64,000 nt of DNA from Erigeron canadensis (taxonomy: Eukaryota > Streptophyta > Magnoliopsida > Asterales > Asteraceae): contig NC_057764.1 of the NCBI RefSeq assembly GCF_010389155.1, positions 41,858,275 to 41,922,274 of the forward strand. The letters run 5' to 3'. Shown here piece after piece: positions 1 through 10,058 of the stretch (its first letter is position 1; every line of letters starts with the position of its first letter). The notes below the pieces were generated by a model that saw nothing but the letters and a program-made list of their open reading frames with translations, was not told the origin of the DNA and did not search any database. The translations under genes were made by a program, and so were the position numbers.

Positions 1-238
1 GCTAACATCTCATTCTCCCCCTTAAGCTTTTTGATAATATATTATCATCTATATATTACTCCCCTATGATCATAATATAAAAAAACCCTAATTTATCTTT
101 AGGATCAAGTAAAACAAAATTAAAGAAAAAAGGGAACACCTAAAGCTAAAGATAACCCCATCTTCTGAACCACCAAACCACCACCATAGACAACCAATGA
201 CCGCCACGCAACCTTATTCAGATTGGACTTTCTCACCC

Positions 239-2407
239 TCACATTATGTTGCAACTTGAGGTGTTTTCGTCACTAAAATAATGCGTGATAGGGTCACCTT
301 GTGGTGGGTGTTGGTAAGGGTAAGGTGGGTAAGGTTGATATGGTGGTGGTTGCATATAATTTACCGCCGGTGGTGGTCTCGCATACATCATTGGGTGAAA
401 TCTTTCACCACCGCCGCCGCCGTTTGCTTGTTGGTTCATCATCGCCAATTGTTGTTGATAATATGGGTTACCAGCCATCACTTCTGGTCCTCCACCTTGA
501 AAATGCCCACCACCACCACCCATACCGCCATTCATTCCGGCACCGGCCGGTAGCCCTTGAACCGCTTGCATATTACCCATATGGGCCATGGATGCATTCA
601 TTTGACCCATTTGATTCCCCATTTGACCCATCATTCTTGGACCCATCTGACCCATGGGCATGTTCCCCATTGGGCCCACATTACCCCCACCCCCACCCCC
701 ACCCATCATCATGTTTGGCATGCCATGTACACTATCATTCATCCCACCCTTCTTTCCTCCATTCCCACTCATGTTTCCACCACCCCCTTGTTGACCACTT
801 TGACCCCCTTGTTGACCACCACCCTTGTTCTGACCTTCCACCTGAGCTCCGCCGCCATTCTTCCCTCCATTCTTTCCACCTCCACCACCACCACCACCAC
901 CACCACCACCACCCTGATTTTGATTCCCTCCGCCACCTTTCTTACCTCCACCACCACCACCACCACTTACCGGCACATTTCCACCACCTCCGCCGCCGCC
1001 TTTCTTCCCCCCATTCCCACCATTTCCCCCCATTTGAGCACCACCCTGTGGCATTTGCCCACCTTTCATAATCCCCGCCGGCAACTGCCCACCATTCTTC
1101 ATAAACTGCGGGGGAATCTGCCCTGCTTTCATAAGCTGTGGTTGCATCATCATATTACCCATCTGACCACCCACCGGAACTCCTCCGCCACCACCTTTCT
1201 TCCCACCAACCACCACCGGTTTTTTCATAGGAATATCATCTAACTCATCATCATCAAACTCATCATCATCATAATCATCATCATCAAATTCATCATCGTC
1301 ATCATAATCATCATCACTCATATCATCTTCTTCAATCACCTTCACACCTTTTTGCCCATTCTTCCCACCACCACCACCTCCGGCGGCGGCAGCGCCTCCA
1401 AAATTAGGAACCTTCATATCTTTAAACTGAGGAAGCATTTTTAGATCTTGAAACCCTTTCATCTTCTGCAACTGTTGTAACTGCTGAATTTGCTGCGGCG
1501 TCGGACCGCCGCCGTTCGCCGGCGGCCCCTGATTTTTACCATTATTGTTACTATCTTTTCCACCACCCCCCTTCTGTCCCTGATTTTTATTATTACCACC
1601 AGCGGCGCCGCCGCCGCCGCCGCCACCTTTACCACCTTGAATCTGCATGTTTTTAAGTTGATTATTTAATTGTGGATTCGGCTTAGAAACACCCCAAATC
1701 TCGGCAAGTTTCCCACTTTTTGCAAGTTTCTTGATTAGTGTATCAGGATCAACATCCCCTGATACTGTCACCTTGCTCTGTTCTGGATCTATATTAACAG
1801 TATAAACCCCTGTTTTCATAAAAATTCAAAAAAATATAAATTAGTTATCAAGTATGTACATTTACTCAAAACCCATATTGGATTCAACAAAAAGTTATGA
1901 AATTTACAAAACTTGTAAACATTACCATCAATTTTTTGAAGTATTTTCTTCACTTTTCTCTTGCATCCATCACAGTGTATATTCACTTTCAGAGCACAAG
2001 TCTGCATGCAAAAATATAATGTTATTTCAAGATCTTGATACTATTAAATTCAACAAGAAAACCCCTGAAAATCCCATAATCAAATTAGAGGAGAAACAAA
2101 AAAGGTTCAATTTTTATGGAAATAAAAAAACAAATTATGTTCATATATACATATTGTTATTTGTTATGTATTAATTGAGGAGAGACTGGGGTTGAAAAAA
2201 GAAATATAATGAAGGAGTAGAAAACAAGCACAAATGTAAAGGCAAGTTTAAAGATTTTTGAGTTCACAACAAGCAAAGCATTGAAAGAAACAAATTACTA
2301 TACAATAACAAATAAATAAATAAAATAAAATACACCTTTATTTTCACACACACTAAAGAGAAAATTGAAAAATGTACCTGAATCTTCACAAACTCTTCTT
2401 TACTCAT
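239..2407 (-). CDS. Heavy-metal-associated isoprenylated plant protein (HIPP), HMA domain plus long Gly-rich tail
   Basis: Three exons, all with GT-AG borders: 2378-2407, 1926-2001 and 239-1809. They join in frame to 558 aa. The ATG at 2407 gives the N-terminus [10 protein letters not shown], which runs into an HMA fold at about residues 10-75 with the metal-binding CDGC at 20-23. Then follow Gly/Lys/Asn-rich segments, a Gln-rich stretch, an almost pure Asp/Glu block at about 195-227, further poly-Gly and Met-rich segments, a Pro/Tyr-rich end, and a C-terminal CaaX box CNIM (555-558). In the family, the HMA domain binds soft metal ions or protein partners, and farnesylation of the CaaX Cys anchors the protein to membranes or the nucleus. 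Length and layout resemble the large Arabidopsis HIPP32/33 type. The exact orthologue is inferred. The very long single-residue runs make indels likely between alleles. Confidence 0.93.
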
Positions 2408-2777
2408 ATTTTCAAGATTAAAGGTAAGCAACCAAAATGAAATGAGATTATGGGTCTAAAAGATCTTAATTGACAAGAAACATAAAATGAAAAATTTGCT
2501 GTTAAAATGCTAGGAATGTATGGTTTGTTTGATTATAGTAAAATGGGAAATGAAGAACTGAGAAAAGGTTTTAGTTTGGTTTGTTTATGAAAGCACAAAA
2601 ACAAAGAGAACTTTGACAACAAGTCTCAGAGGCGGTGGGTAAACATTAAAAACATCTCTGAAATTAGAATACCAAAGAGAGAAGAAGTAAAGATAGAGAG
2701 AGAGATGAAGATGATAGCTTTTTTTTGCTCTCACAATATTAAGTTTATTTATTTTGGGTTTTCTTTTCAATGAGTAA

Positions 2778-2785
2778 TATTTATA
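2778..2785 (-). promoter_or_regulatory. TATA box of the HIPP gene
   Basis: TATAAATA on the minus strand, about 370 bp upstream of the HIPP ATG. Downstream, at about 2640-2745, is a CT-rich (minus-strand) leader typical of plant 5' UTRs. The transcription start would be near 2745-2750. The leader may hold an unannotated intron; I could not decide this. Confidence 0.5.
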
Positions 2786-2799
2786 GGTGAATATTTAAG

Positions 2800-5109
2800 C
2801 TGGCTTGAAACTTTTGGCTTGGCCGGCTTTGGTTCTTCTTTTTCTTTTCTTTTTTCATGTTTTAATGAGTACCCATTTAATCTTAATTTTGCTAAATACA
2901 TGAAACATGGTAATCCTCAACCAAATTTCAATCTACTTTTTATTTGGAAACGGCAAACTTCAAGGATTTTCCCAACAAATATGAAATACGAGTATTTCTT
3001 TTATAGAAGTGTGTTAAGCTTTGTTCAATACATTTCGATTTTAATGAATAGTCATCATTAGTAAAAGGTGATTAAACGTATTGCTTTTAACTGGTCATTA
3101 ACGTATTTGATTAATGAATATTTATTAATAAAGTTGATTAAAAATTCCTTTTAGCTGTGTTTTAATGTGTTAATAATCTCGACAAGAAAGGAATTGCGTT
3201 AGATGTCATTCATGGTCAGTTGGATACTTACTATTCTCATGTTACACAAACTTGTTGAGAATATGGAGTCTAACGTTTGTCGGATATATGCGATACATAA
3301 GATTAGATCCATCTTTTATAAATAATATAAGAACTCTTAAATTATACGAGTAATACTTTCTTTCTAATGATATCTAACACTACATTTAGCAAATCACGCA
3401 GTAACTTGGTAAGGAGGTAACAAAGAAAAAAAAACGTAAAACAAGATTGTAAAATCACTTAATGCAAATGAGATTGGAAAAGAATTTAATAGTTAAGAAT
3501 TTAATCATCCTGTTAAATTTCATGTTTTTTTTATTTAATAAACAAAAATAACCGCCAATTACTTATATTTTACTTAATATATACAAACATTCTTAATGCA
3601 TTTAACTACTTAATATACTCAACACTTAATAATTAAACAAAGAAACGGACCCTTAGAGATGCATATACTAATATAAATATAAGTTGAAAATTAGAAAGAA
3701 AAAATATAGCCATTCAAAAATTTTGATTTTTAACTATATTAATAACCATTGAAAAAGTTTCATCAATTTATAATTTTTTTTTTCAATCGTTTACAATTTT
3801 TAGATTTTCGTAAAAGAATTTATATTCAAAATACTTAATTCAACTATTATAAACACTTTTTTGCTTTTTACTATTATTAATAAACAAAGTAAAGATTTAA
3901 AATTTATCTATGTTTCAATTAATGCTGATAATCGAATTTATATCCACACATTAAAAATAAAGACTATATTATCGGTATATTAAAAAGATCAAATTGTGTT
4001 TAAAAAAATATCAAGCTATCAGTTTGTTTAATTATATTTTTAAATTTAAATTTATAAAGTTTTTTATTTACATTTATTTAATAATTATTTTATTCTAAAA
4101 ATATTGTTGCCTTCTTGTTTGTTTGACACAAGACTAAATCTAGTTATATACTACTATATTAGAGTAGAAGGCTATGAATCATAACTCGTTCCCGTTACGA
4201 CTTATGATTCTTGCACACTTTCTTTTTGGGGTTTCCAACCAATGCATAGAGGCCACACTTCATACTACTATTTATATTTTGTCACATCGCATCCCACTTC
4301 GGTACTCAACTAATATATTGAAAAATTTTATTCAATTTTTTGTAGTCACGTACCATTATCACTAATTGGATTTTGTCGCGTTAATCACCTACGTGAATTA
4401 CAATTCTTCTGGACGTCACATTACGTACCACTATTTGGACTTTGACATATTGAATGTAGTTTGGGGTTTTTATTACAGATTACTTCTTGTTTATCTATAT
4501 ATTTTTTCCTTTTAATATATTGAAAATTTTCGTTTAGCTTTTTGTGGCCATACCTTGCACCACTATTCGGATTTTGCAACATCCCAACCTGCTTGGATTT
4601 TATCATGATTCAACGCAAAGTACACTAGAATAACGCAACAGTTTCAACACGTTATGGGGCCTAGAATTTATGGGTATCAAAAAATATATGTACTAACATT
4701 TATCTGGAGTGTCATTTGGATCGAGAATTCATTGGATTTTAATTTTAGTATTATTACTTTAGTCATATGTATTATTCCTCCGAGGCTTAAGATTACAGAG
4801 AGAAACCCGGTAATATAACCTCTTTGGGTGTAAGTTTTTCTAAGAGAAGTTATACTTGTATCACAACAATTGATATATTCACCACATACGTATTTTACTG
4901 ACTTATACAGTGCGTTTTAAAAGGTGTACCGTGTGGTAAAATAAATCAACATTTGTTTAGTAATATTACTTTTCGTTTTCAGTACATTGCTTTGTTTCTC
5001 TGTAATTGATACAAGTTTTTACACTTTTCCTCACTGTTAAACAATCGAGTAAAATGAGTCAATAATCTTCATTACTACATATCAAACACAACCTTAATTA
5101 ATATTTTGG
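2800..5109. other. AT-rich intergenic DNA, no gene seen
   Basis: No open frame with family features. Most of it is A/T homopolymers and decayed repeat sequence. One degenerate tandem repeat is listed separately at 4311-4580. Confidence 0.6.
4311..4580. repeat. Degenerate tandem repeat, about 200-bp period
   Basis: A segment starting TAATATATTGAAAA and running through GTAC/CTTGCACCA..., ATT(A)GGATTTTG occurs at 4311-4380 and again at 4512-4580. A partial third resemblance lies around 4425-4450 (TACCACTATTTGGACTTTG). Identity is moderate, so the duplication is old. Confidence 0.45.
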
Positions 5110-5309
5110 TTAGGGGGTAGGGAATGGTACCCAAATAAACTTCCTTACCCAAACTCTCCTCCAATCAAAACCTTCCAACTCATAACTACCCAATTATACC
5201 CAATTCTTACCCAAATCATAGGCAATAGTGCAATACATACCCAATTCATTAAACTTACCCAATTTTATTTTTTTTTCCATTTAAATTTATTACATATAAT
5301 TAAAACCAT

Positions 5310-5527
5310 CGAGGTATTGGTGCCTTTTCTACCATCGAAGTATTGGATCCTCATCCCATGCAAAGGTTGGAGGGTATTTTCTACCATTTAGGTAAAAACT
5401 GGAAGCAGCCTCTCTACTTGGGTAGAGGTAAGGTCTGCCTACATCTTAACCTCCCCCATACACCGTTGAGGTATTGGGGCTCAAAACCCGCGGAAGGCGA
5501 CACTGAGCAGTTACTTACTTACTTACT
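5310..5527 (+). mobile_element. 5'-truncated RTE-like LINE or RTE-mobilised SINE, nested insertion
   Basis: A perfect 19-bp target-site duplication, TACATATAATTAAAACCAT, sits at 5291-5309 and 5528-5546. The insert ends in a (TTAC)n tail and carries the motif GCAGCCTCTCTACTTGGGTA followed by a GAGGTAAGGTCTGCCTACAT box. I recognise these as the 3' end of a common plant RTE-type retroposon. There is no coding capacity. Perfect flanking repeats imply a fairly young insertion, later than the Harbinger element it sits in. Confidence 0.8.
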
Positions 5528-5648
5528 TACATATAATTAAAACCATATAAACATAAAACATAATTCCACTAAATTAAAAAAACACAATACATAAATAATA
5601 CTAAAAAACACATAATAAAAACATTTTATAAAATACTAAAATACATAA

Positions 5649-6095
5649 CTAACAATCGGAGTAGTCCGAGTCTATAGTACTGTCACCGTCGTTGTGGTGA
5701 ATGTGGCGGTATGGCTCAGGAGACCTGGCAACGTCGCCGAGTTGAGGAGATACGTACTCCTCCCCCCGGTCAGAATAATAATCTACATCCTGACCACCAC
5801 CGACACTGCCTTGCGAGAATAACCCGTGGTTTAGCGTCGCAGTCAACGTTGTAGAGGCGGCGGTATGCTGAAAAATAACTTGATTCAGCTAATCGATCTT
5901 CTGTTGAAGATATACAAAATACTCACTTTTGGCGTTGTTACGAGAATAACCCGGGGCAATAAGTCGGTTGATTTCTGCTTGGTAAGCCGCTTTGTTGTCA
6001 GAATCGTCCTGAATGACGTTAGTCACTTCAAAGCAGTGTTTGGAGTCGTTATTCAGGTGGGTTTGGATCGCCATTTTACAATCCTGAAGGTTCAT
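5649..6095 (-). pseudogene. Broken reading frame inside the Harbinger element
   Basis: One frame of 148 codons, read from the ATG at 6095, contains a single internal TAG (near 5885) just after YLQQKID. The C-terminal half is acidic and rich in Ser, Asp, His and Tyr, ending SDYSDC. I do not recognise a domain. Its position suggests it is a remnant of the element's accessory ORF1, but this is inference. Confidence 0.35.
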
Positions 6096-6456
6096 TGTAG
6101 TAATTTGTGTGTGAAATAAGATGTGTGGAAGAAGTTGGTGATAAAATATTGATGAAGATTGAAGAAGATGGTAAAAAGAAGATGATAAAATTAGTATGTT
6201 GTGTGTGAAATATGTGGTTGTGTATATAAATAAAAGGTAAAAGTTTTTTTTTTCTTTTTTCTAAGGGCTTACATTTAGCCCTTTTGAGGGGGCCCCACTT
6301 GCTTTCCAACATTCGAATCAATACCCGTACGTCGGCTTTCCAACTCAAATCTATACCTGATTTCCACTAACCGAGCTCTACCTGATGGCTTGAAATAGTG
6401 AAGCCGATCGGGTAACTTGTAGCCGAGTAAGTACTCGAGCGGTGCTCCCTCCCCTC

Positions 6457-7735
6457 TTAATCACTTTTAGTAGGACATTGGTATCTATTTTCAATTCACA
6501 TAGTAAAAGATTTGGTAATGACATATGACGGGCCATGACTTATGATGGGTTTGTGTAAGCTAAGAAAAATGTGGTAAAGTTGATAGATATACGGTACGTA
6601 AATTCGCTTGACCATTGACGATATTCATTTTAGTACAACCACCAACAATATGGTACTTTTATGTTGACTAAGATGTGTGTACGTAAGATGAGAAAACTCA
6701 AAACTCTGTTAGATTGTCCAATAAAAGAGGTTAAGTTTGCTTGAGCATCATCATTAATAATATGTGGCAGCAAGATGTTTTACATTACACACGTACATAT
6801 TCGATTCTATGTATAGATCAAAAGGAGTTAATTACTCGTATATCGCTACATTGAGTCAGTTCTTTATAATCTGGTCCAACTTACTTAATGGACTAGCTAA
6901 TTGCGAAAATAAAAAGATAACGGTAATTTTGTCGCAAAATAAAAGGGTCACTAATTAATTTGAAGCAATTAAAAAAAGTACCACATTAAACCATCATAAA
7001 ATCATCACATTTCACATAAACCACAACAGTTGAATCTTTGATAAAACAAAACTTTTGTCTAGCTAATTCATATGATATGTTAGTTACACAAGACCAATTT
7101 GAAGCTGACAAATATAGTAGACAAATAATAAACGATCATGGCTAAAAACATATATTGGGAACTGTTTTTAATATTTGTTATGACTTTGTGCAAATTGATA
7201 GTGTCGGGCATCTAGGATAGTATTTTGCATTGAAGTCAAAGCTGAGCAAAACCTTTTTGAAAGGTGCAGTCACTGTATTTATATACATTTTTTAAGGAAT
7301 GTAAAACATATACTCTGTCCTCAACACATGCTGCTTCCATCTTTCAATTGAAACTATATATGTTATTTAAAATTTTATAATTTAAGTTTCGAAATCACTA
7401 AGAACGACATCGGTATGATAAACACTATCTGAAACAACCATATACAGATGTTGTATATCATATGTCCATTTCACCATAATAATATCACATTAATTAACCA
7501 TTCAACTCGACACTGACTTGAACATGTATTCGATTGTATTGAAAAAATTATTGGGAGTGTAATTCTATTGGCCGGGTTAAAAACTGAAAAACACAAAGTA
7601 AAAGTGTAAACACAGGCACATATGTAAAATTAAAGGTTAGAATTAAAAATTTGATGTAAAAAAAATACATTGAAGAATATACTTTCTAATGAGTTAATCT
7701 GATTTTATGAGGGTTTTGTTGTTCAGTTTTAAACG
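6457..7735. other. Intergenic DNA, nothing supported
   Basis: AT-rich sequence with no recognisable gene, RNA or bounded repeat. Confidence 0.5.
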
Positions 7736-7908
7736 TAATGATAAATCAATCTAATTGGTGTGTCTAAAGATGTGCCTAATTGTAAGATGATGACATATGA
7801 AAAAATTAGGGGACAAGATTAGGAAAGAGAATTAGTGACATCCACATGTCAAATTCTTAAAGTTTTAGGCATATCTTTAAGCATACCAATTAGGTTGATT
7901 AATCATTT
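7736..7908. mobile_element. MITE with about 43-bp inverted ends
   Basis: The left arm begins AATGATAAATCAATCTAATT. The right arm, reverse complemented, begins AATGATTAATCAACCTAATT. The arms stay alignable for about 43 bp, up to ATGTGCCTAA / ATATGCCTAA. The element is 173 bp with no coding sequence. The target duplication is unclear. The outer GGAAATGATAA-like end recurs in an IleRS intron element (43622-43787). Confidence 0.6.
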
Positions 7909-7975
7909 TCCATGTATTATATATACACGTATATATATATATATATATTTAATACATTTCAAGCATCGTTATTAT

Positions 7976-8572
7976 TAGGGCTGTCAATGGGTTCGGGTTG
8001 ACAGGTTCGGGTTGACGGGTTGGTGGGTTGAAAAACTCTGACCCTAACCCAACCCACTAAAAGTTTCAGGTCAGAAATTTCAACCCTGACCCACAACCCG
8101 CCAACCCATGACCCAACCCATGTGACCCGAGAAACAATTATATATAAATATAAAATAGAATAAATCAACCAATATAAAGCTTTATCATTGATGGTATAAG
8201 CCGAAAACGAATGGTACAAAAAAGAAAGAAATACGAGGGTATTGTTAATACTTGGCACAAAGTTAACAAACTTACCGCCTCATCCTACATCACTTATCAT
8301 CTCACAGAATTTTGAATCCTCCTTTTATTTCATATTTGAAGTTACTTTAGGTTAAAAATATAAAAAATGAGAATAAGACGTATGAATTAGTGTAATGTGG
8401 AGTATGAACTATTATATATAATTCAATTATTTTAAAGATATTGGGTTGGCGGGTCGACCTGACAACCCAACAACCCAACCCGGAACCAACCCAGAAAAAA
8501 TCAGGTTGGTGGGTCGAAAATACTCAACCCTAACCTGATTTTTTTCGGGTTGGGTCGAAATTGACAGCACTA
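7976..8572. mobile_element. Non-autonomous hAT-type element, 597 bp
   Basis: The ends are TAGGGCTGTCAA and, reverse complemented, TAGTGCTGTCAA: a 12-bp inverted repeat with one mismatch. Flanking 8-bp repeats GTTATTAT (7968-7975) and ATTATTAT (8573-8580) match at 7 of 8 positions, the length typical of hAT. Subterminal arrays of GGGTTG/CAACCC blocks at both ends look like repeated transposase-binding sites. No transposase frame is present. Confidence 0.75.
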
Positions 8573-9737
8573 ATTATTATATAGTTTGTTTTGGCATACA
8601 ATTAGAGTGATGTTACTAAAACTTATACTATAAAACTACTAATATATATATACTTTATATTCATAACATGTTAAATGTGTGTATCAAGTGAAGGCTCATT
8701 TAAGTTTGTTTAGCTATTGGTGTTCAAGCTCAAACTTGTTTTAAGTTTGGCTTGTTCTATTTCTATACATTGTATAGTTATATATATACCGTATATATTG
8801 TGTGTATTCTACCTTTATGGTTAGTATATGGCAAATTAAGTTTCCATTGGGCATATATATTTTGACAAGAAAAGAAAGAAAAAAGAAAGAGATAAAAGCA
8901 TATATGTACGATGTACCATGGATGGGGTTTGTTAGCTCATCAAAGACCTCATGTGTCCAATCAGGGACAGTAATGTGTGGGACACCAAGGCAAGGGAAGG
9001 GTGGATGCAGCAGATTGCCACACCCACACCTTGCAGTGTAGTGGGGAGTGGTGCTTGCTTTGCCTCTTAGGTGTGTCAGGGGCCTATATTGAAAATTAAT
9101 TTTGATTAGTACTACCAGCTTTGGTTCTTGATTTTTTCATATAACTACGTACGATTTGGTTTTGATGTGTTTGTGTTTATGTGACAATTTGTAGTCCTTT
9201 GTCACATTTATTTTTGTAATTCAACTCGAGATCCGTGATCTGCTTGTGGAGGAGTTGTAGTGTTTGGATTTAAGATTTAAACATGAAAAATGATCAATTT
9301 TTTTAAAAATTAGCTTAAAAGTCCTTTTAAAATTATAAGAAGGTAACATGTGTTATCTACTGATTTTCTTTTCTAATTATACCTCTGATTTTGCCATATA
9401 TCATCATCTAATAGTTACGATGATTTTTAGACTATTCTTTTAGAATGATTAATCATTTCTTTTTAAACATCATAGAAAATCCGTAAGGATATGTATCAAA
9501 TACTGTAATAACAAGCTAGGTCGCACAATTTGACAAAGAGATCTGGTGATGACCGATGATGATGATGGAGTCATTGGTGAGATGTAAATATAGCTTATGA
9601 TCAAGAATAAGAGTTTATTAAAATGATATTGTAAGTATTTAAATAGATAAGAGATAGATAATGTACTATAAAAAGATATTTTAGGTATTTTTAAATTTAA
9701 ATGGTTAAGTGGAAGGATTGTTATTTTTTGGGTATTT
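8573..9737. other. Intergenic, with a GC-rich island at about 8920-9090
   Basis: The island stands out from AT-rich surroundings. It contains GGCAAGGGAAG, complementary to GCTTGCTTTGCC about 75 bp further on, plus flanking GACACC/GGTGTGTC complementarity. An imperfect hairpin or an old exon are both possible. No known gene or microRNA was recognised. Confidence 0.35.
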
Positions 9738-10058
9738 TGTAAGAACCGTGAGAATTCTTAAATTTCATATTGGAACAGATGAGTTTTTTTTTGTCATTCA
9801 CATGTGAAATGTTGTAAAAACATATGTTGTAGAAAATTTTTTTTTTCGAAACCTTACATATAGCCGTTTGTCGAACAAATTCATTCACAAGTTTATAAAA
9901 AGGCTAATTTGAAGGTATCTTGAAAAAGTTTCTTTTACAACATATATTTTTATATCATTTCACATGTGAATGAACAAAAAAAACAAATGAATAAATATAT
10001 AAATTAAGAGTTTTCATAATTCTTAAAAAAAATGGTTCTTGAAATAAGGAAACTCTAA
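9738..10058. repeat. Foldback repeat, copy 1 of 2
   Basis: It starts GTAAGAACCGTGAGAATTCT and ends in a rough inverted copy (GGTTCTTGAAATAAGGAAAC). It contains the palindromic motifs TTCACATGTGAA and ACATATGTTGTAGAA. The same order of motifs recurs at 16113-16453, so this is a dispersed family, probably a MITE. No clear target duplication. Confidence 0.55.

Larger units (their letters stand above)
5113..6456. mobile_element. Non-autonomous PIF/Harbinger-type element, 1344 bp
   Basis: The left end GGGGGTAGGGA and the reverse complement of the right end, GAGGGGAGGGA, form an 11-bp terminal inverted repeat with 9 matches. Direct TTA copies flank it at 5110-5112 and 6457-6459, the 3-bp target duplication of this superfamily. 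It holds no transposase, only a broken minus-strand reading frame (5649-6095), and it has itself been hit by a retroposon (5310-5527). Confidence 0.7.

Noticed and set aside
281..1243. Long plus-strand open frames (up to 256 aa) rich in His, Pro and Ser
   Set aside because: They are antisense to the HIPP exon and stay open only because Gly/Asn/Asp-rich coding repeats lack stops in other frames. HIPP has clear splicing, domain and CaaX evidence.
8920..9090. Known microRNA precursor
   Set aside because: I compared the stem sequences from memory with common plant microRNAs (miR156-miR408, miR482/2118 types) and none matched. Kept only as a low-interest hairpin.
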